From positions 124,001-188,000 of the forward strand of contig CAVTDW010000027.1 in the NCBI GenBank assembly GCA_963733505.1: a stretch of 64,000 bases of DNA, read 5' to 3'. Below, one piece after another: positions 29,676 through 38,583 of this stretch. Positions within the stretch are counted from its first letter, which is position 1; the number at the start of each line of letters is the position of its first letter. The position numbers and the translations under genes are program-made. This stretch comes from JALYXV01 sp963733505 (GTDB lineage: Bacteria; Actinomycetota; Acidimicrobiia; Acidimicrobiales; Palsa-688). The notes beneath the pieces were generated by a model. It was not told the origin of the DNA. It searched no databases and saw only the letters and a program-made list of their open reading frames with translations.

Positions 29676-30545
29676 TTACGGGTTCGGCACCGAGTGGGGG
29701 CTGGCGGGCCAGTAGCCGGCGGCCCAGGTGACCGCGGCCAGGTTTTTCTGGCCCGACAGGCTCGGGTGGAAGTAGTCGACCGAACTCACGTCCGCGGCGG
29801 CGAAGCTGACGTTGAACACGGCGTTGCCGTCGAAGCGGCAGCGGTCGTACCGGCGGCACACCGACGCCAAGGCGGCGTTGTCCGCCTGTTCTTGGGCGAC
29901 CACGTGCTGACGATCGGCGTCGGTTGCGCCGGCCGACAGCATCGACGGGCAGATATGGACCAGATTCCACGTGATCTGGGCCAGCGGGTTGGTACGCAGC
30001 GCGTCCCAGAGTCGGAACACATCGGGGATGGACGACACGAACACATGGGCGCGGTGGTCGGCGCCGAAGAAACCCGCCAGGGCCTGGTCGAACTGGGCCT
30101 CGAACGTCGCGGTCGGCGTCATGGCCGCGACCGACGTGGTGCACAGGTCGTTGGCGCCCATCAGGATTGTCAGGTAGTCGACCTGTTGGGCCGCCGCCAT
30201 CGCCAGCTGGCCTCGCAGGGCCTCCATCTTGGCCCCGACCCGGGCGTCGTTGTACACCCTGCCCGCGATGGAGGCGTTGGCGGCCAGGAGCCGGCCGTAG
30301 TGCGAGTTCACGGCGGGATCGGTCCCACTGGCCCACGACTCCTCCGGGCTGTCCTGGAGAAAATGCCGCCCGTCGAGGTCGAACGCCCGGGTGATCGAGT
30401 CGCCCGCCGACGCCATGGACCCGGGCAATGACGGCTGGACCGGGGAAGCGGACTTCGAGCGGGTCACCCAGACGGCCGAACCCGTCCCCGCCCCGGCAAC
30501 CAGGACGATGGCGACGATCAGGGCGATCCAGCGGCCCCGGGTCAC
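29676..30545 (-). CDS. Secreted or anchored SGNH/GDSL hydrolase
   Basis: An extracytoplasmic esterase/lipase of the SGNH type, about 289 residues. An N-terminal signal anchor (residues 6-27) precedes the four blocks: SAGDSIT (nucleophile Ser), the Gly in the GRVYNDARVGAK region, MGANDLC (oxyanion Asn), and SVDYFHPSLSGQ (catalytic Asp and His). Cysteines at NDLC, VHIC and CRRYDRC suggest disulphides of an exported protein. Substrate unknown. GTG 30545 is the start. It lies downstream of truA on the same strand and converges on ilvA with an 18-base gap. Confidence 0.85.
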   Translation of the reverse strand: MTRGRWIALIVAIVLVAGAGTGSAVWVTRSKSASPVQPSLPGSMASAGDSITRAFDLDGRHFLQDSPEESWASGTDPAVNSHYGRLLAANASIAGRVYNDARVGAKMEALRGQLAMAAAQQVDYLTILMGANDLCTTSVAAMTPTATFEAQFDQALAGFFGADHRAHVFVSSIPDVFRLWDALRTNPLAQITWNLVHICPSMLSAGATDADRQHVVAQEQADNAALASVCRRYDRCRFDGNAVFNVSFAAADVSSVDYFHPSLSGQKNLAAVTWAAGYWPASPHSVPNP

Positions 30546-30628
30546 GAGCGCGTGGTCATTGTTGCCACAAACCGATGAAATAGATACATCCCGTGACGAG
30601 AATGGTCCGGCCGAGGCCCGACGGGCGG

Positions 30629-31434
30629 TCAGGCACCCCGGTCATAGCCGACTTCCCAAAGGCAAAGACCATGGGGCGGGGCCAACTGGCCGGCCACGGA
30701 GCGATTCTTCGCCCGCAGGATGTACGCCATCTCCCCGCTGCGCATTTTCCCCAGGCCCATATCCACCATGGTGCCCACCACCGCCCGCACCATCTGCTGG
30801 CAGAACGACGACGCCTCGATCTCGAAGCGCAGCACCCCGTCGCCGAGATCGGCCCACGACGGCTCGGCGGACCAGTCGCACCAGCGAGCCCTCGGGAGGC
30901 CGGCGGCAGAACGACCCGAAGTCGTGCTCCCCGTACAGCGGGTCGCAGGCCAGCCGCAGCGAGGCGAGGTCGAGGGGTCGCTCGACGTGCCAGGTGGTGG
31001 CGGCCAGGAACGGGTCGGGCTGGGGTCGGTTGAGGATCGTGTAGCGGTAGGTGCGTCCGCTCGCCCAGTGCCGGGCGTCGAAGCCGTCGGCTCGCGTGGG
31101 CGGCGGCGCGGATGACGATGGCCGGTCGGAGCGTCTTGTTGAGGGCCCGTTGGAGGGCGACGGGGTCGACGTCGGCTCGGGCGTCGAAGCTCACGACTTG
31201 ACCCCAGGCGTGGACACCGGCGTCGGTCCGGCCGGCGCAGACGATCTCGACGGTGTGGCGCAGGTTGCGTTCGAGGGCGGCGACGAGCGTGCCGCCGACG
31301 GTGCGGATCCCGGGCTGCACCGCGAAACCGTGGAACCCGGTCCCGAGGTAGGCGACGTCGAGGCGGACCCGAACGGTCGGGCCGTCGATGACGGCTGGGG
31401 GACGCGCCGCCGCTTGGTCGCCGAAGAGGGTCAG
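30629..31434 (-). CDS. truA: tRNA pseudouridine(38-40) synthase, two frameshifts
   Basis: Modifies uridines 38-40 in the tRNA anticodon stem. Pieces in three frames make one complete TruA: LDVAYLGTGFHGFAVQPG and the catalytic-Asp motif CAGRTDAGVHAWGQV in the first; DGFDARHWASGRTYRYTIL and YGEHDFGSFCRRP in the second, after a slip near 31085-31093; and VLRFEIEASSFCQQMVRAVV and MGLGKMRSGEM in the third, after a slip near 30861-30880. Each slip is corrected by dropping one base, giving about 267 residues. No ATG, GTG or TTG precedes the conserved VRVRLDVAY start; the only candidate is CTG 31434. Position after rplQ is standard. Confidence 0.85.
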
Positions 31435-31447
31435 CTCGAGGCGAGCG

Positions 31448-31810
31448 CTAGACGAGCTCGATGCGGGCCATAGGCGCGTCGTCGCCGTGGCGGGGGCCCA
31501 GCTTCAGGATCCGGGTGTAGCCGCCCGGCCGGTCGGAGTAACGGGGCCCGATTTCGTCGAACAGCTTGTGGGCCATGTCCTTGTCCCGGATGAGGGCGAC
31601 GACCAGGCGGTGGTTGTGGATCCCGCCCTTCTTGGCCTTGGTGATGCACTTCTCGACGATCGGGCGCAGCGCCTTGGCCTTGGCCTCGGTCGTGATGATG
31701 CCCTCGGCCGCGATGAGCGAGGCCACCAGGTTGCCGAACATGGCCTTCTGGTGGGCCGAGGAGCCCCCGAAGCGCCGGCCCTTCTTGGGCCGGCCGGGAA
31801 GGGTCGCCAC
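31448..31810 (-). CDS. rplQ: 50S ribosomal protein L17
   Basis: Large-subunit protein near the exit-tunnel rim. The 120 residues include FGGSSAHQKAMFGNLVASLI, AKALRPIVEKCITKAK and SDRPGGYTRILKLGPRHGDDA. It directly follows rpoA (3-base gap), the usual end of the alpha operon, with truA behind it. Confidence 0.97.
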   Translation of the reverse strand: MATLPGRPKKGRRFGGSSAHQKAMFGNLVASLIAAEGIITTEAKAKALRPIVEKCITKAKKGGIHNHRLVVALIRDKDMAHKLFDEIGPRYSDRPGGYTRILKLGPRHGDDAPMARIELV

Positions 31811-31813
31811 GGT

Positions 31814-32755
31814 CTAGGACTCCTTGTTTCGGAGGGCGAGGCCTCGTTCGTCCAGCTTCTGGAGCACCTCGTCGAGCGACTTCTGGCCGAAGTTGGTGAT
31901 GGCCAGCAGGTCGTCCTCGGTCTTGGTGACCAGTTCGCCGACGGTGTTGATCTGCGCCCGCTTCAGGCAGTTGCGGGGCCGCTCGGAGAGGTCCAGCTCC
32001 TCGATCGGCAGGTCGAGGTCGGGCGAGCCGCTGCCCGCGATCCCGACATCGCCCAACTCGAGGCCCTGGGGCAGGTCGCTCATGTCAGCTACCAGGCCGA
32101 CGAGGGAGCGCAGCGTGTCGCCGGCGCTGGCCAGCGCCTCGCGAGGCGAGATCGAACCGTCGGTCTCGATGTCGAGAACCAGGCGGTCGAAGTTGGTCGA
32201 CTGCTCGACTCGGGTGGGCTCGACGGTGAAGGCGACCCTTCGCACCGGCGAGAAGATCGAGTCGACCGGGATCACGCCGATCGTCGAGGACCGCTTGTTG
32301 CGGTCGGCCGAGACGTAGCCCCGACCCCGCTCGACCGCGATATCGACGGCCAGGCGTCCCTTGCCGTTGAGGCCGGCGATGACCAGCTCGGGGTTCAAGA
32401 TCTCCACGTCGCTGGTCTGCTGGATGTCGCCGGCCGTGACCGTCGCCGGGCCCCGCACGTCGAGGCGCAGCGTCACCGGATCGTCGGTCGTCATCTGCAG
32501 CACGATGTCCTTCAGGTTGAGGACGATGTCGGTGACATCCTCCTTCACGCCGGGCAGGGTCGTGAACTCGTGCAGCGCGTCATCGAAGCGGACCTGGGTG
32601 ACGGCGGCGCCGGGGATCGACGAGAGCAGGGTGCGGCGGAGGGAGTTGCCCAGGGTGTAGCCGAAGCCGGGCTCCAGCGGGCCAATGGCGAAACGCTGGC
32701 GGTCGGCTTCCTCCTCCCCGAGGGCCTCGACACTGGGTCGTTGGATGATGAGCAT
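31814..32755 (-). CDS. rpoA: DNA-directed RNA polymerase subunit alpha
   Basis: Alpha dimer scaffolds assembly of core polymerase; its C-terminal domain contacts UP elements and activators. The 313 residues show PLEPGFGYTLGNSLRRTLL in the N-terminal domain and the C-terminal domain from about residue 235 (LDLSERPRNCLKRAQINTVG, ITNFGQKSLDEV). ATG 32755 (MLIIQRPS) is chosen over upstream in-frame codons that lie within the rpsD-rpoA spacer. Confidence 0.97.
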   Translation of the reverse strand: MLIIQRPSVEALGEEEADRQRFAIGPLEPGFGYTLGNSLRRTLLSSIPGAAVTQVRFDDALHEFTTLPGVKEDVTDIVLNLKDIVLQMTTDDPVTLRLDVRGPATVTAGDIQQTSDVEILNPELVIAGLNGKGRLAVDIAVERGRGYVSADRNKRSSTIGVIPVDSIFSPVRRVAFTVEPTRVEQSTNFDRLVLDIETDGSISPREALASAGDTLRSLVGLVADMSDLPQGLELGDVGIAGSGSPDLDLPIEELDLSERPRNCLKRAQINTVGELVTKTEDDLLAITNFGQKSLDEVLQKLDERGLALRNKES

Positions 32756-32801
32756 ATGGGTGCGTCTTTCCTTGCTTGGGCTGGCTTTGGTGGGGCAGCG
32801 A

Positions 32802-33428
32802 TTACTTCGAGTACAGCTCGACGATGAGGGACTCTCGGACCCCGGTGTCGATCTGCTCGCGCAGGGGGACCTCGATGACACGGACCTCGGTCTGGTCGGC
32901 GCCCTGTTCCATCCATGCCGGCATGCGCCGATCCAAGGTGTCGAGGTTGTGGCGGATGACGATCAGGTTCTTGGACTTCTCGCGAAGCGAGATCACGTCG
33001 GCCTTGCGGACGCGGTAGCTGGGGATCGTGACCCGCTTGCCGTTGACCAGCACGTGGCCGTGGCGGACGAACTGGCGGGCCTGGCTGCGGCTGGAACCCC
33101 AGCCCGCCCGGAAGGCGATGTTGTCCAGGCGCAGTTCGAGCATCCTGAGGAGGTTCTCGCCCGTGATGCCGGCCTGGTGGTTGGCCTCTTGGTACATGTT
33201 GTGGAACTGCTTCTCCAGCACGCCGTAGATGCGGCGGGCCTTCTGCTTCTCCCGGAGCTGGGTCAGGTATTCCGACCCCTGGCGCATCCGGTCCCGGCCG
33301 TGTTCGCCGGGTGGGTAGGGCCGCTTCTCGATCGGGCACTTCATCGAGTCGCACTTCGGGCCCTTCAGGTACAGCTTCATCTTCTCCCGGCGGCAGAGCC
33401 GGCACACGGGGCCTGTGTATCTCGCCAT
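32802..33428 (-). CDS. rpsD: 30S ribosomal protein S4
   Basis: Primary 16S-binding protein that nucleates assembly of the small-subunit body. The 208 residues hold a zinc-type N-terminus with four cysteines (CRLCRREKMKLYLKGPKC; one follows in DSMKC) and the S4 RNA-binding domain LRLDNIAFRAGWGSSRSQAR, then RQFVRHGHVLVNGKRV. It belongs to the S13-S11-S4-alpha group. Confidence 0.97.
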   Translation of the reverse strand: MARYTGPVCRLCRREKMKLYLKGPKCDSMKCPIEKRPYPPGEHGRDRMRQGSEYLTQLREKQKARRIYGVLEKQFHNMYQEANHQAGITGENLLRMLELRLDNIAFRAGWGSSRSQARQFVRHGHVLVNGKRVTIPSYRVRKADVISLREKSKNLIVIRHNLDTLDRRMPAWMEQGADQTEVRVIEVPLREQIDTGVRESLIVELYSK

Positions 33429-33441
33429 TGGTCTCTCCCTC

Positions 33442-33840
33442 CTAGACCCGGCGCCGCTTCTTGGGGCGGCAGCCGTTGTGCGGGATGGGGGTGACGTCCT
33501 TGATGCCGGCGACTTCGATACCGGTGTTCATGAGGCTGCGGATGGCGGTCTCCCGGCCCGAGCCGGGGCCCTTGACCAGGACCTCGACCTTGCGGACGCC
33601 GTGCTCCATGGCCCTTCTGGCGCAGGCCTCGGCAGCCAGTTGGGCCGCGAAGGGGGTCGACTTGCGCGAGCCCTTGAAGCCCACGTTGCCGGCCGATGCC
33701 CAGGCCAGCACGTTGCCCTCGGGATCGGTGATGGACACGACAGTGTTGTTGAACGAACTCTTGATGTGCGCGACGCCGAAGGCGACGTTCTTGCGTTCAC
33801 GACGGCGGGGACGACGCCCGCCAGGCTTGGGCTTGGCCAT
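33442..33840 (-). CDS. rpsK: 30S ribosomal protein S11
   Basis: Platform protein beside the mRNA exit. The 132 residues include HIKSSFNNTVVSITDPEGN, GFKGSRKSTPFAAQLAAEA and the C-terminal DVTPIPHNGCRPKKRRRV, all diagnostic. The N-terminus has an additional basic Pro/Gly stretch. Confidence 0.97.
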   Translation of the reverse strand: MAKPKPGGRRPRRRERKNVAFGVAHIKSSFNNTVVSITDPEGNVLAWASAGNVGFKGSRKSTPFAAQLAAEACARRAMEHGVRKVEVLVKGPGSGRETAIRSLMNTGIEVAGIKDVTPIPHNGCRPKKRRRV

Positions 33841-33843
33841 GGG

Positions 33844-34221
33844 TTACTTACGTACCTTCTTCTTTCCGGCGACGGTCTTCTTGGGTCCCTTGCGGGTGCG
33901 GGCGTTGGTGTGGGTGCGCTGGCCCCGGACGGGAAGGCCCCGGCGATGGCGGATGCCCTGGTAGGAGCCGATCTCCATCTTGCGCTTGATGTCCTGCGCC
34001 ACGTCCCGGCGCAGGTCACCCTCGACCTTGAAGTTGGCGTCGATGTAGTTGCGGAGCCGGGCCACCTCCTCGTCGGTGAGGTCGCGGACACGGGTGCTGC
34101 AATCGATCCCGGTGGCCTCGCAGATCTGCTTGGTCCGGGTGCGGCCGAGGCCGTAGATGTAGGTGAGGGCGATCTCCAACCGCTTTTCGCGGGGGATGTC
34201 GACGCCGGCGATACGTGCCAT
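33844..34221 (-). CDS. rpsM: 30S ribosomal protein S13
   Basis: Head protein contacting the 50S subunit and P-site tRNA. The 125 residues begin MARIAGVDIPREKRLEIALT. They carry YIYGLGRTRTKQIC and RHRRGLPVRGQRTHTNARTR, ending in the expected Lys-rich tail. Only 3 bases separate it from rpsK. Confidence 0.97.
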   Translation of the reverse strand: MARIAGVDIPREKRLEIALTYIYGLGRTRTKQICEATGIDCSTRVRDLTDEEVARLRNYIDANFKVEGDLRRDVAQDIKRKMEIGSYQGIRHRRGLPVRGQRTHTNARTRKGPKKTVAGKKKVRK

Positions 34222-34262
34222 GGATCAGTGACTCTCCTGGGACAATTCTGGGACCTTCGGCC

Positions 34263-34376
34263 TTAGCCTTGGCGCTGCTTGTGCCGAGGGTTGGTGCAGA
34301 TCACCCTCACCCGGCCATGCCGACGGATGACCTTGCAGTGTTCGCAAATCGCTTTCACTGAGGGGCGAACCTTCAC
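34263..34376 (-). CDS. rpmJ: 50S ribosomal protein L36
   Basis: A 37-residue protein with the zinc-binding pattern C-x2-C-x12-C-x4-H: ICEHCKVIRRHGRVRVIC, then NPRHKQRQG. The start is GTG 34376 (VKVRPSVK). It lies between infA and rpsM, the canonical place. Confidence 0.95.
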   Translation of the reverse strand: MKVRPSVKAICEHCKVIRRHGRVRVICTNPRHKQRQG

Positions 34377-34428
34377 GGTCCGACCTTCCTTTCTGGTTGG
34401 TCTTTGCGGGGCTTGGATCGTGTACCGG

Positions 34429-34665
34429 TTACTTGTACCGGTAGGTGATCCGCCCTCGCTTCAGGTCGTACGGGGTGATCTCTACCTGCACCCTGTCGCC
34501 GGGAAGGATGCGGATGCGGTGCATCCTCATCTTCCCGGAGCTGTGGGCCAGTACCTGGTGGCCGTTTTCAAGTTCGACCTTGAACATGGCGTTGGGTAGC
34601 GGCTCGACGACCGTGCCTTCGAGCACGATGGCGTCTTCCTTTGGCTGGGGCTTCGGAGCAGGCAG
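34429..34665 (-). CDS. infA: Translation initiation factor IF-1
   Basis: Blocks the ribosomal A site during initiation; a single OB-fold. GTVVEPLPNAMFKVELENG, VLAHSSGKMRMHRIRI and DRVQVEITPYDLKRGRITYR are unmistakable. The only conventional start, GTG 34626, would remove the conserved KEDAIVLEG beginning. CTG 34665 gives LPAPKPQPKEDAIV and has GGGAGGA four bases upstream, so it is my preferred start (78 residues, a few longer than usual). Confidence 0.93.
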   Translation of the reverse strand: MPAPKPQPKEDAIVLEGTVVEPLPNAMFKVELENGHQVLAHSSGKMRMHRIRILPGDRVQVEITPYDLKRGRITYRYK

Positions 34666-34852
34666 GTGTCCTCCCGAGGAAAATTTAGGTGGCGATCAAC
34701 GGCAATCCCGGTTCGACCGGATGGCTGCGGGGAAGCGCGCCAAACCGCACAGGGACCGAAGAAACAGGATAGCGCAGGAAAGAGGGTATTCGGCAAGCCG
34801 ACTTGGGAGCGGCGAGCGTCGGCCGGGGCGCTCAGCAGCCGGGGGGCAGGGC

Positions 34853-35623
34853 TTAGCCGCCGACCGTGAAGACCTCTGGTCCGTCCTCGGTCACGGCGAT
34901 GGTGTGCTCGGCGTGGGCCGACAGCTTGCCGTCGGCGGTCACGACGCTCCACTGGTCGTCGAGCACCTTGGTGGCGGCGCTGCCCATGTTGACCATGGGC
35001 TCGACCGCGAAGACCATCCCCGCCTTGAGCTTCGGTCCGGGCGTGCCCGGCCAGTAGTTGGGAACCGCCGGCTCCTCGTGCATCTTCGTACCGATGCCAT
35101 GGCCCACGTACTCCCGGACGACGGTGTAGCCGGCCCCTTCGGCCACCGTCTGCACCGCCAGGCCGATGTCGTGGAGCCGGTTGCCCTCGACCATGGCCGC
35201 GATGCCGGCCCACAACGACTCGTCGGTGACCCGGATGAGCTTCTCGGCCTCGGCGCTGACCTCGCCGATCGCCATCGTGAAGGCGGCGTCGCCGTGGTAG
35301 CCCTCGACGATGGCGCCGCAGTCGATGGAGAGGATGTCGCCTTCCTCCAGCCGGTAGCCACCCGGTATGCCGTGCACGATCACGTTGTTGGGCGAGGTGC
35401 AGATCACCGCCGGGAAGCCGTGGTAGTTGAGAAAGTTCGACTTGGCTCCCCGCCGTTCCAGCACGCCGCGCGCGGCCCGGTCGATGTCGAGCGTGGTGAC
35501 GCCGGGCTTGGCGGCGGCACGCGTGACCTCGTGCATCTCCGCCACCACGCGGCCTGCCCGACGCATCTTTGCCAGTTCGTCGGCGCTGCGCCTCACCGGC
35601 ACGACTTCCCTCATCAACACCAT
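34853..35623 (-). CDS. map: Methionine aminopeptidase, type I
   Basis: Removes the initiator methionine from new proteins. The 256 residues contain the five metal ligands: Asp in SIDCGAIVEGYHGDAAFT (both Asp), His in YVGHGIGTKMHEEP, Glu in VFAVEPMVNMG and Glu near the end in AEHTIAVTEDG. The substrate histidine is in NYHGFPAVICTSPN. It lies between adk and infA, as in many actinobacteria. The 187 bases after it show no further gene. Confidence 0.96.
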   Translation of the reverse strand: MVLMREVVPVRRSADELAKMRRAGRVVAEMHEVTRAAAKPGVTTLDIDRAARGVLERRGAKSNFLNYHGFPAVICTSPNNVIVHGIPGGYRLEEGDILSIDCGAIVEGYHGDAAFTMAIGEVSAEAEKLIRVTDESLWAGIAAMVEGNRLHDIGLAVQTVAEGAGYTVVREYVGHGIGTKMHEEPAVPNYWPGTPGPKLKAGMVFAVEPMVNMGSAATKVLDDQWSVVTADGKLSAHAEHTIAVTEDGPEVFTVGG

Positions 35624-35659
35624 GCTCGCTCTGCCTCCTCCAGCGTCACTTGCGACCTG

Positions 35660-36685
35660 TCACCCATCACGCGCCACCGAACCCGAACCAAGCGAAGCCT
35701 TTGGTCCGGGCCCGGGCCCGGGCCCGGGCTCTGACCGAGCGGCCCCATCGCCGTCGGAATCCGCCAACCCAGGTTGCTCCAAGGACTCGAAGGGCACCGA
35801 CCGCCCGGCCGCCCGAGACCCGTCCGAGGAAGCCGAGGCTGCCGAAGTCCCGTCCGAAGCGAGGCCGCGGCCGCGCCGGCTGGCCGGGATCCGTCCGAGC
35901 CCGAGGCGCCGGCCGCCCCGGCCGCCCCGGCCGCCCCGGCCGCCCGCGGCCGCCGCGGCCGACGACGACGACTGCGGCGACGAAACCGGGGGTGCCGACG
36001 GGCGCCGGGCCGCGTCGATCAAGCTGCGGTGGCGGGAGTCCTCGACCACCCGGACCAACCGGGCCGCCACCTCGTCGGGTGGACCCAGCCCGTCGATCGC
36101 GGTCAGAATTCCCTGGGCGGCGTACCAGGCGATCAGTGGCGCGGTCTCGCGTTCGTACAACTCCAGCCGCCGCCGGATCGCCGCCTCGGTGTCGTCCTCG
36201 CGCTGCACCACCTCGCCGCCGCACACGTCGCACACTCCGTCTACCTTCGGCGGTTGCTTGGACGAGTAGTTGGCCCCGCAGTCCGTGCACACCCGCCGGC
36301 TGGCCAAACGCTTGAGCACGATCTCGGTCTCGACCTGAAGGTCGATGACCACGTCGAGTTCCCGCGGCGCCAGCAGTTCGGCCAGCGCCTCGGCCTGGGC
36401 CACGTTCCGGGGGAACCCGTCCAGGATGAACCCGCGATTGGAGGTGTCGGTGTGCGCCAGCCGCTCCGCCACCAGCCCGATCACGACCGAGTCGGGGACC
36501 AGGTCCCCCGCATCCATGTACCTCTTGGCCTGCAGCCCCGCCTCGGACCGCGACCGAACAGCACCCCGGAACATGTCGCCGGTCGAGATGTGGGGCACGA
36601 CGTAATGGCGCGACAAGCGAATGCACTGGGTGCCTTTCCCGGCCCCCTGCTTGCCGAGCATGACGAGCCTTGTGCCAGGAACCAC
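35660..36685 (-). CDS. adk: Adenylate kinase with long low-complexity C-terminal tail
   Basis: Balances AMP, ADP and ATP. Residues 1-215 are a standard long-form enzyme: P-loop GKQGAGKGTQ, the AMP site STGDMFRGAVRSRS, LDGFPRNVAQAEAL, and a LID with a zinc knuckle (VCTDCGANYSS and GVCDVCGGEVV). A further 125 residues then follow, made of Ser, Ala, Gly, Arg and Pro (GGRGGRGGRGGRR; PGPGPGPGP). Its codon use and GC bias match neighbouring tails, and it ends 36 bases before map, so it is not simply a run into another gene. Start GTG 36685 overlaps the secY stop by one base. Confidence 0.93.
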   Translation of the reverse strand: MVPGTRLVMLGKQGAGKGTQCIRLSRHYVVPHISTGDMFRGAVRSRSEAGLQAKRYMDAGDLVPDSVVIGLVAERLAHTDTSNRGFILDGFPRNVAQAEALAELLAPRELDVVIDLQVETEIVLKRLASRRVCTDCGANYSSKQPPKVDGVCDVCGGEVVQREDDTEAAIRRRLELYERETAPLIAWYAAQGILTAIDGLGPPDEVAARLVRVVEDSRHRSLIDAARRPSAPPVSSPQSSSSAAAAAGGRGGRGGRGGRRLGLGRIPASRRGRGLASDGTSAASASSDGSRAAGRSVPFESLEQPGLADSDGDGAARSEPGPGPGPGPKASLGSGSVARDG

Positions 36686-38007
36686 TACTTCAGGAAACCC
36701 TCATAGTTCCGCATCATCAGCTGGCTATCGATCTGCTTCATGGTTTCCAAAGCCACACCGACGGCGATGAGCAACGTAGTACCCGCAAAAGGATACCGGT
36801 TGATGTTCCAAAATGCCAGGAATAACGACGGCAGCAGCGCGATGAACGCCAGAAACAACGACCCTGGCAACGTGATCCGATTGAGGATCCCCTGCAGGTG
36901 TCGTTCCGTCGGTAGGCCCGGTCTGATGCCTGGGATGTACCCGCCCTGCTTGCGGATGATCTCCGCCTGCTGATGGGGGTCAAAGGTGATCGCGGCATAG
37001 AAGTAGGCAAACCCCACGATCAACAACCCATAGAGGGCGATATAGACCCAATTGTCCGGCTGTACAAGGTGGTTGTTGATGAAGCTCTGGGTCGTCTTAC
37101 CCCAACCGTGCGAGGGCAGGACATTGGACAAGAGGACCGGAAAGTACAGCACCGAACTGGCGAAGATGATCGGGATGACACCGCCAGTGTTGACCTTCAT
37201 CGGTATGTAGGTGCTCTGGCCGCCGTACATCCGCCGGCCCACCACCCGTTTGGCGAAGGTGACCGGGACCCGCCGCTGGCCCTGCTCGACGAACACGATG
37301 GCCACGAGCAAGGCGATGGTCAGGACGATGATGATGCCGAACTTGACGTCACCGCCCTGGGCCCGGATGGCGGCGCCACCGGCGGGCATGCCCGCCACCA
37401 CGTTGGTGAAGATCAGGATCGACATTCCCTGGCCGATGCCGCGCTGGGTGATGAGCTCGCCCAACCACATGACGAAGGCGGTGCCCGCGGTCATGGTGAG
37501 CACGATCAGCAACACGCGAGGGATCGTGAAGTTGGGGATCAGGTCGATGTTGAGGCCGGTACCGGCACCGAGGAACCCGCCGCCACCGTTGTGGAACACG
37601 AAGGCCAGCCCCGTGGCCTGCATGATCGCCAGCGCGATGGTGAGGTAGCGGGCCGTCTGGGTCAGCTTTTTCTGACCGGTGGCTCCCTCCTCGCGCCATT
37701 GCTCGAACTTGGGCACGACCACGACCAGCAGCTGGATGATGATCTCAGCGGTGATGTAGGGCATGATCCCGAGCCCGAACACGGCGAAGCGGGTGAGCGC
37801 CCCACCCGAGAACAGGCTGAGGAAGCTGAGGACGCCGCCCTTGCGCGACGCCGCCTCGAGCGACTGCAGCGCCTTGAAGTCGATGCCGGGCAGGGGCACC
37901 CAGGACCCCAGCCGGTACACCATGATGATGACGACCGTGAAGATGATCTTGTTCCGGAGGTCCGGAACCTTGAACATATTCTTCAGGCTGGACAGCGTGG
38001 TCTTCAT
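36685..38007 (-). CDS. secY: Protein translocase subunit SecY
   Basis: Channel-forming subunit of the Sec translocon. The 440 residues have ten spans, starting IIFTVVIIMVYRLGSWVPLP, with the plug-region SLFSGGALTRFAVFGLGIMPY and the cytoplasmic loop QGGYIPGIRPGLPTERHLQ. It sits between rplO and adk as in the standard spc operon. Confidence 0.97.
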   Translation of the reverse strand: MKTTLSSLKNMFKVPDLRNKIIFTVVIIMVYRLGSWVPLPGIDFKALQSLEAASRKGGVLSFLSLFSGGALTRFAVFGLGIMPYITAEIIIQLLVVVVPKFEQWREEGATGQKKLTQTARYLTIALAIMQATGLAFVFHNGGGGFLGAGTGLNIDLIPNFTIPRVLLIVLTMTAGTAFVMWLGELITQRGIGQGMSILIFTNVVAGMPAGGAAIRAQGGDVKFGIIIVLTIALLVAIVFVEQGQRRVPVTFAKRVVGRRMYGGQSTYIPMKVNTGGVIPIIFASSVLYFPVLLSNVLPSHGWGKTTQSFINNHLVQPDNWVYIALYGLLIVGFAYFYAAITFDPHQQAEIIRKQGGYIPGIRPGLPTERHLQGILNRITLPGSLFLAFIALLPSLFLAFWNINRYPFAGTTLLIAVGVALETMKQIDSQLMMRNYEGFLK

Positions 38008-38069
38008 GCGAAGGCTCCTGGCGCGGCTGCCGTCAAGCTACCGTTCACGGCGAGTTCCTGGGAGGCAGT

Positions 38070-38087
38070 CGGGGAAAAACCTCCCCG
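38070..38087 (-). other. Hairpin in the rplO-secY spacer
   Basis: CGGGGA and TCCCCG form a perfect 6-base stem with a 6-base loop, 7 bases after the rplO stop. The 87-base gap is the largest inside the rplD-to-rpmJ stretch. There is no U-run after the stem, so it may be an mRNA processing or attenuation structure rather than a terminator. Confidence 0.35.
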
Positions 38088-38094
38088 GGTACGG

Positions 38095-38583
38095 CTAACG
38101 GTTGGTGAGGGCATTGCCCTTGGCCGGCGGGCGGCCCCGACCGAAGGGCGGGTCGAGCACGGTAACGGTGCCTCCAGCTCCTTCGATGGCAGCAACGGCC
38201 GACTTGGAAAACCCATGGGCAGAGACGAGGAGAGGACGGGTCAGTTCGCCGCGTCCCAACACCTTCACCATGCCGTGCTTGTGGACCAGGCCCGCGGCGC
38301 GCAGCGTGTCGGGGGAAACGACCGGATTGTCGAATTCCTCGAGGGTATCGAGGTTGACGACCACGTACTCCACCCGGAAGGGGTTCTTGAAGCCCTTGAG
38401 CTTGGGGATGCGCTGCTTCAGGGGCAGCTGGCCGCCCTCGAAACCGGGCTTGATGCTGCCGCGGGCCTTCTGGCCCTTGGTGCCTCGACCGGCGGTCTTG
38501 CCACCCTTGCCCGCGATGCCGCGACCGACGCGGCGCCGGGGGTGGGTGCTGCCAACCGGCGGCTGAAGATCATGAACCTTCAT
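38095..38583 (-). CDS. rplO: 50S ribosomal protein L15
   Basis: Late-assembly large-subunit protein. The 162 residues show the Gly-rich N-terminus VGRGIAGKGGKTAGRGTKGQ, then FEGGQLPLKQRIPKLKGF and a C-terminal GTVTVLDPP strand. Its start overlaps the rpmD stop by 14 bases. Confidence 0.96.
   Translation of the reverse strand: MKVHDLQPPVGSTHPRRRVGRGIAGKGGKTAGRGTKGQKARGSIKPGFEGGQLPLKQRIPKLKGFKNPFRVEYVVVNLDTLEEFDNPVVSPDTLRAAGLVHKHGMVKVLGRGELTRPLLVSAHGFSKSAVAAIEGAGGTVTVLDPPFGRGRPPAKGNALTNR

Noticed and set aside
34666..34852. Short gene between map and infA
   Set aside because: No start with a ribosome site and no conserved protein segment; it fits an infA leader.
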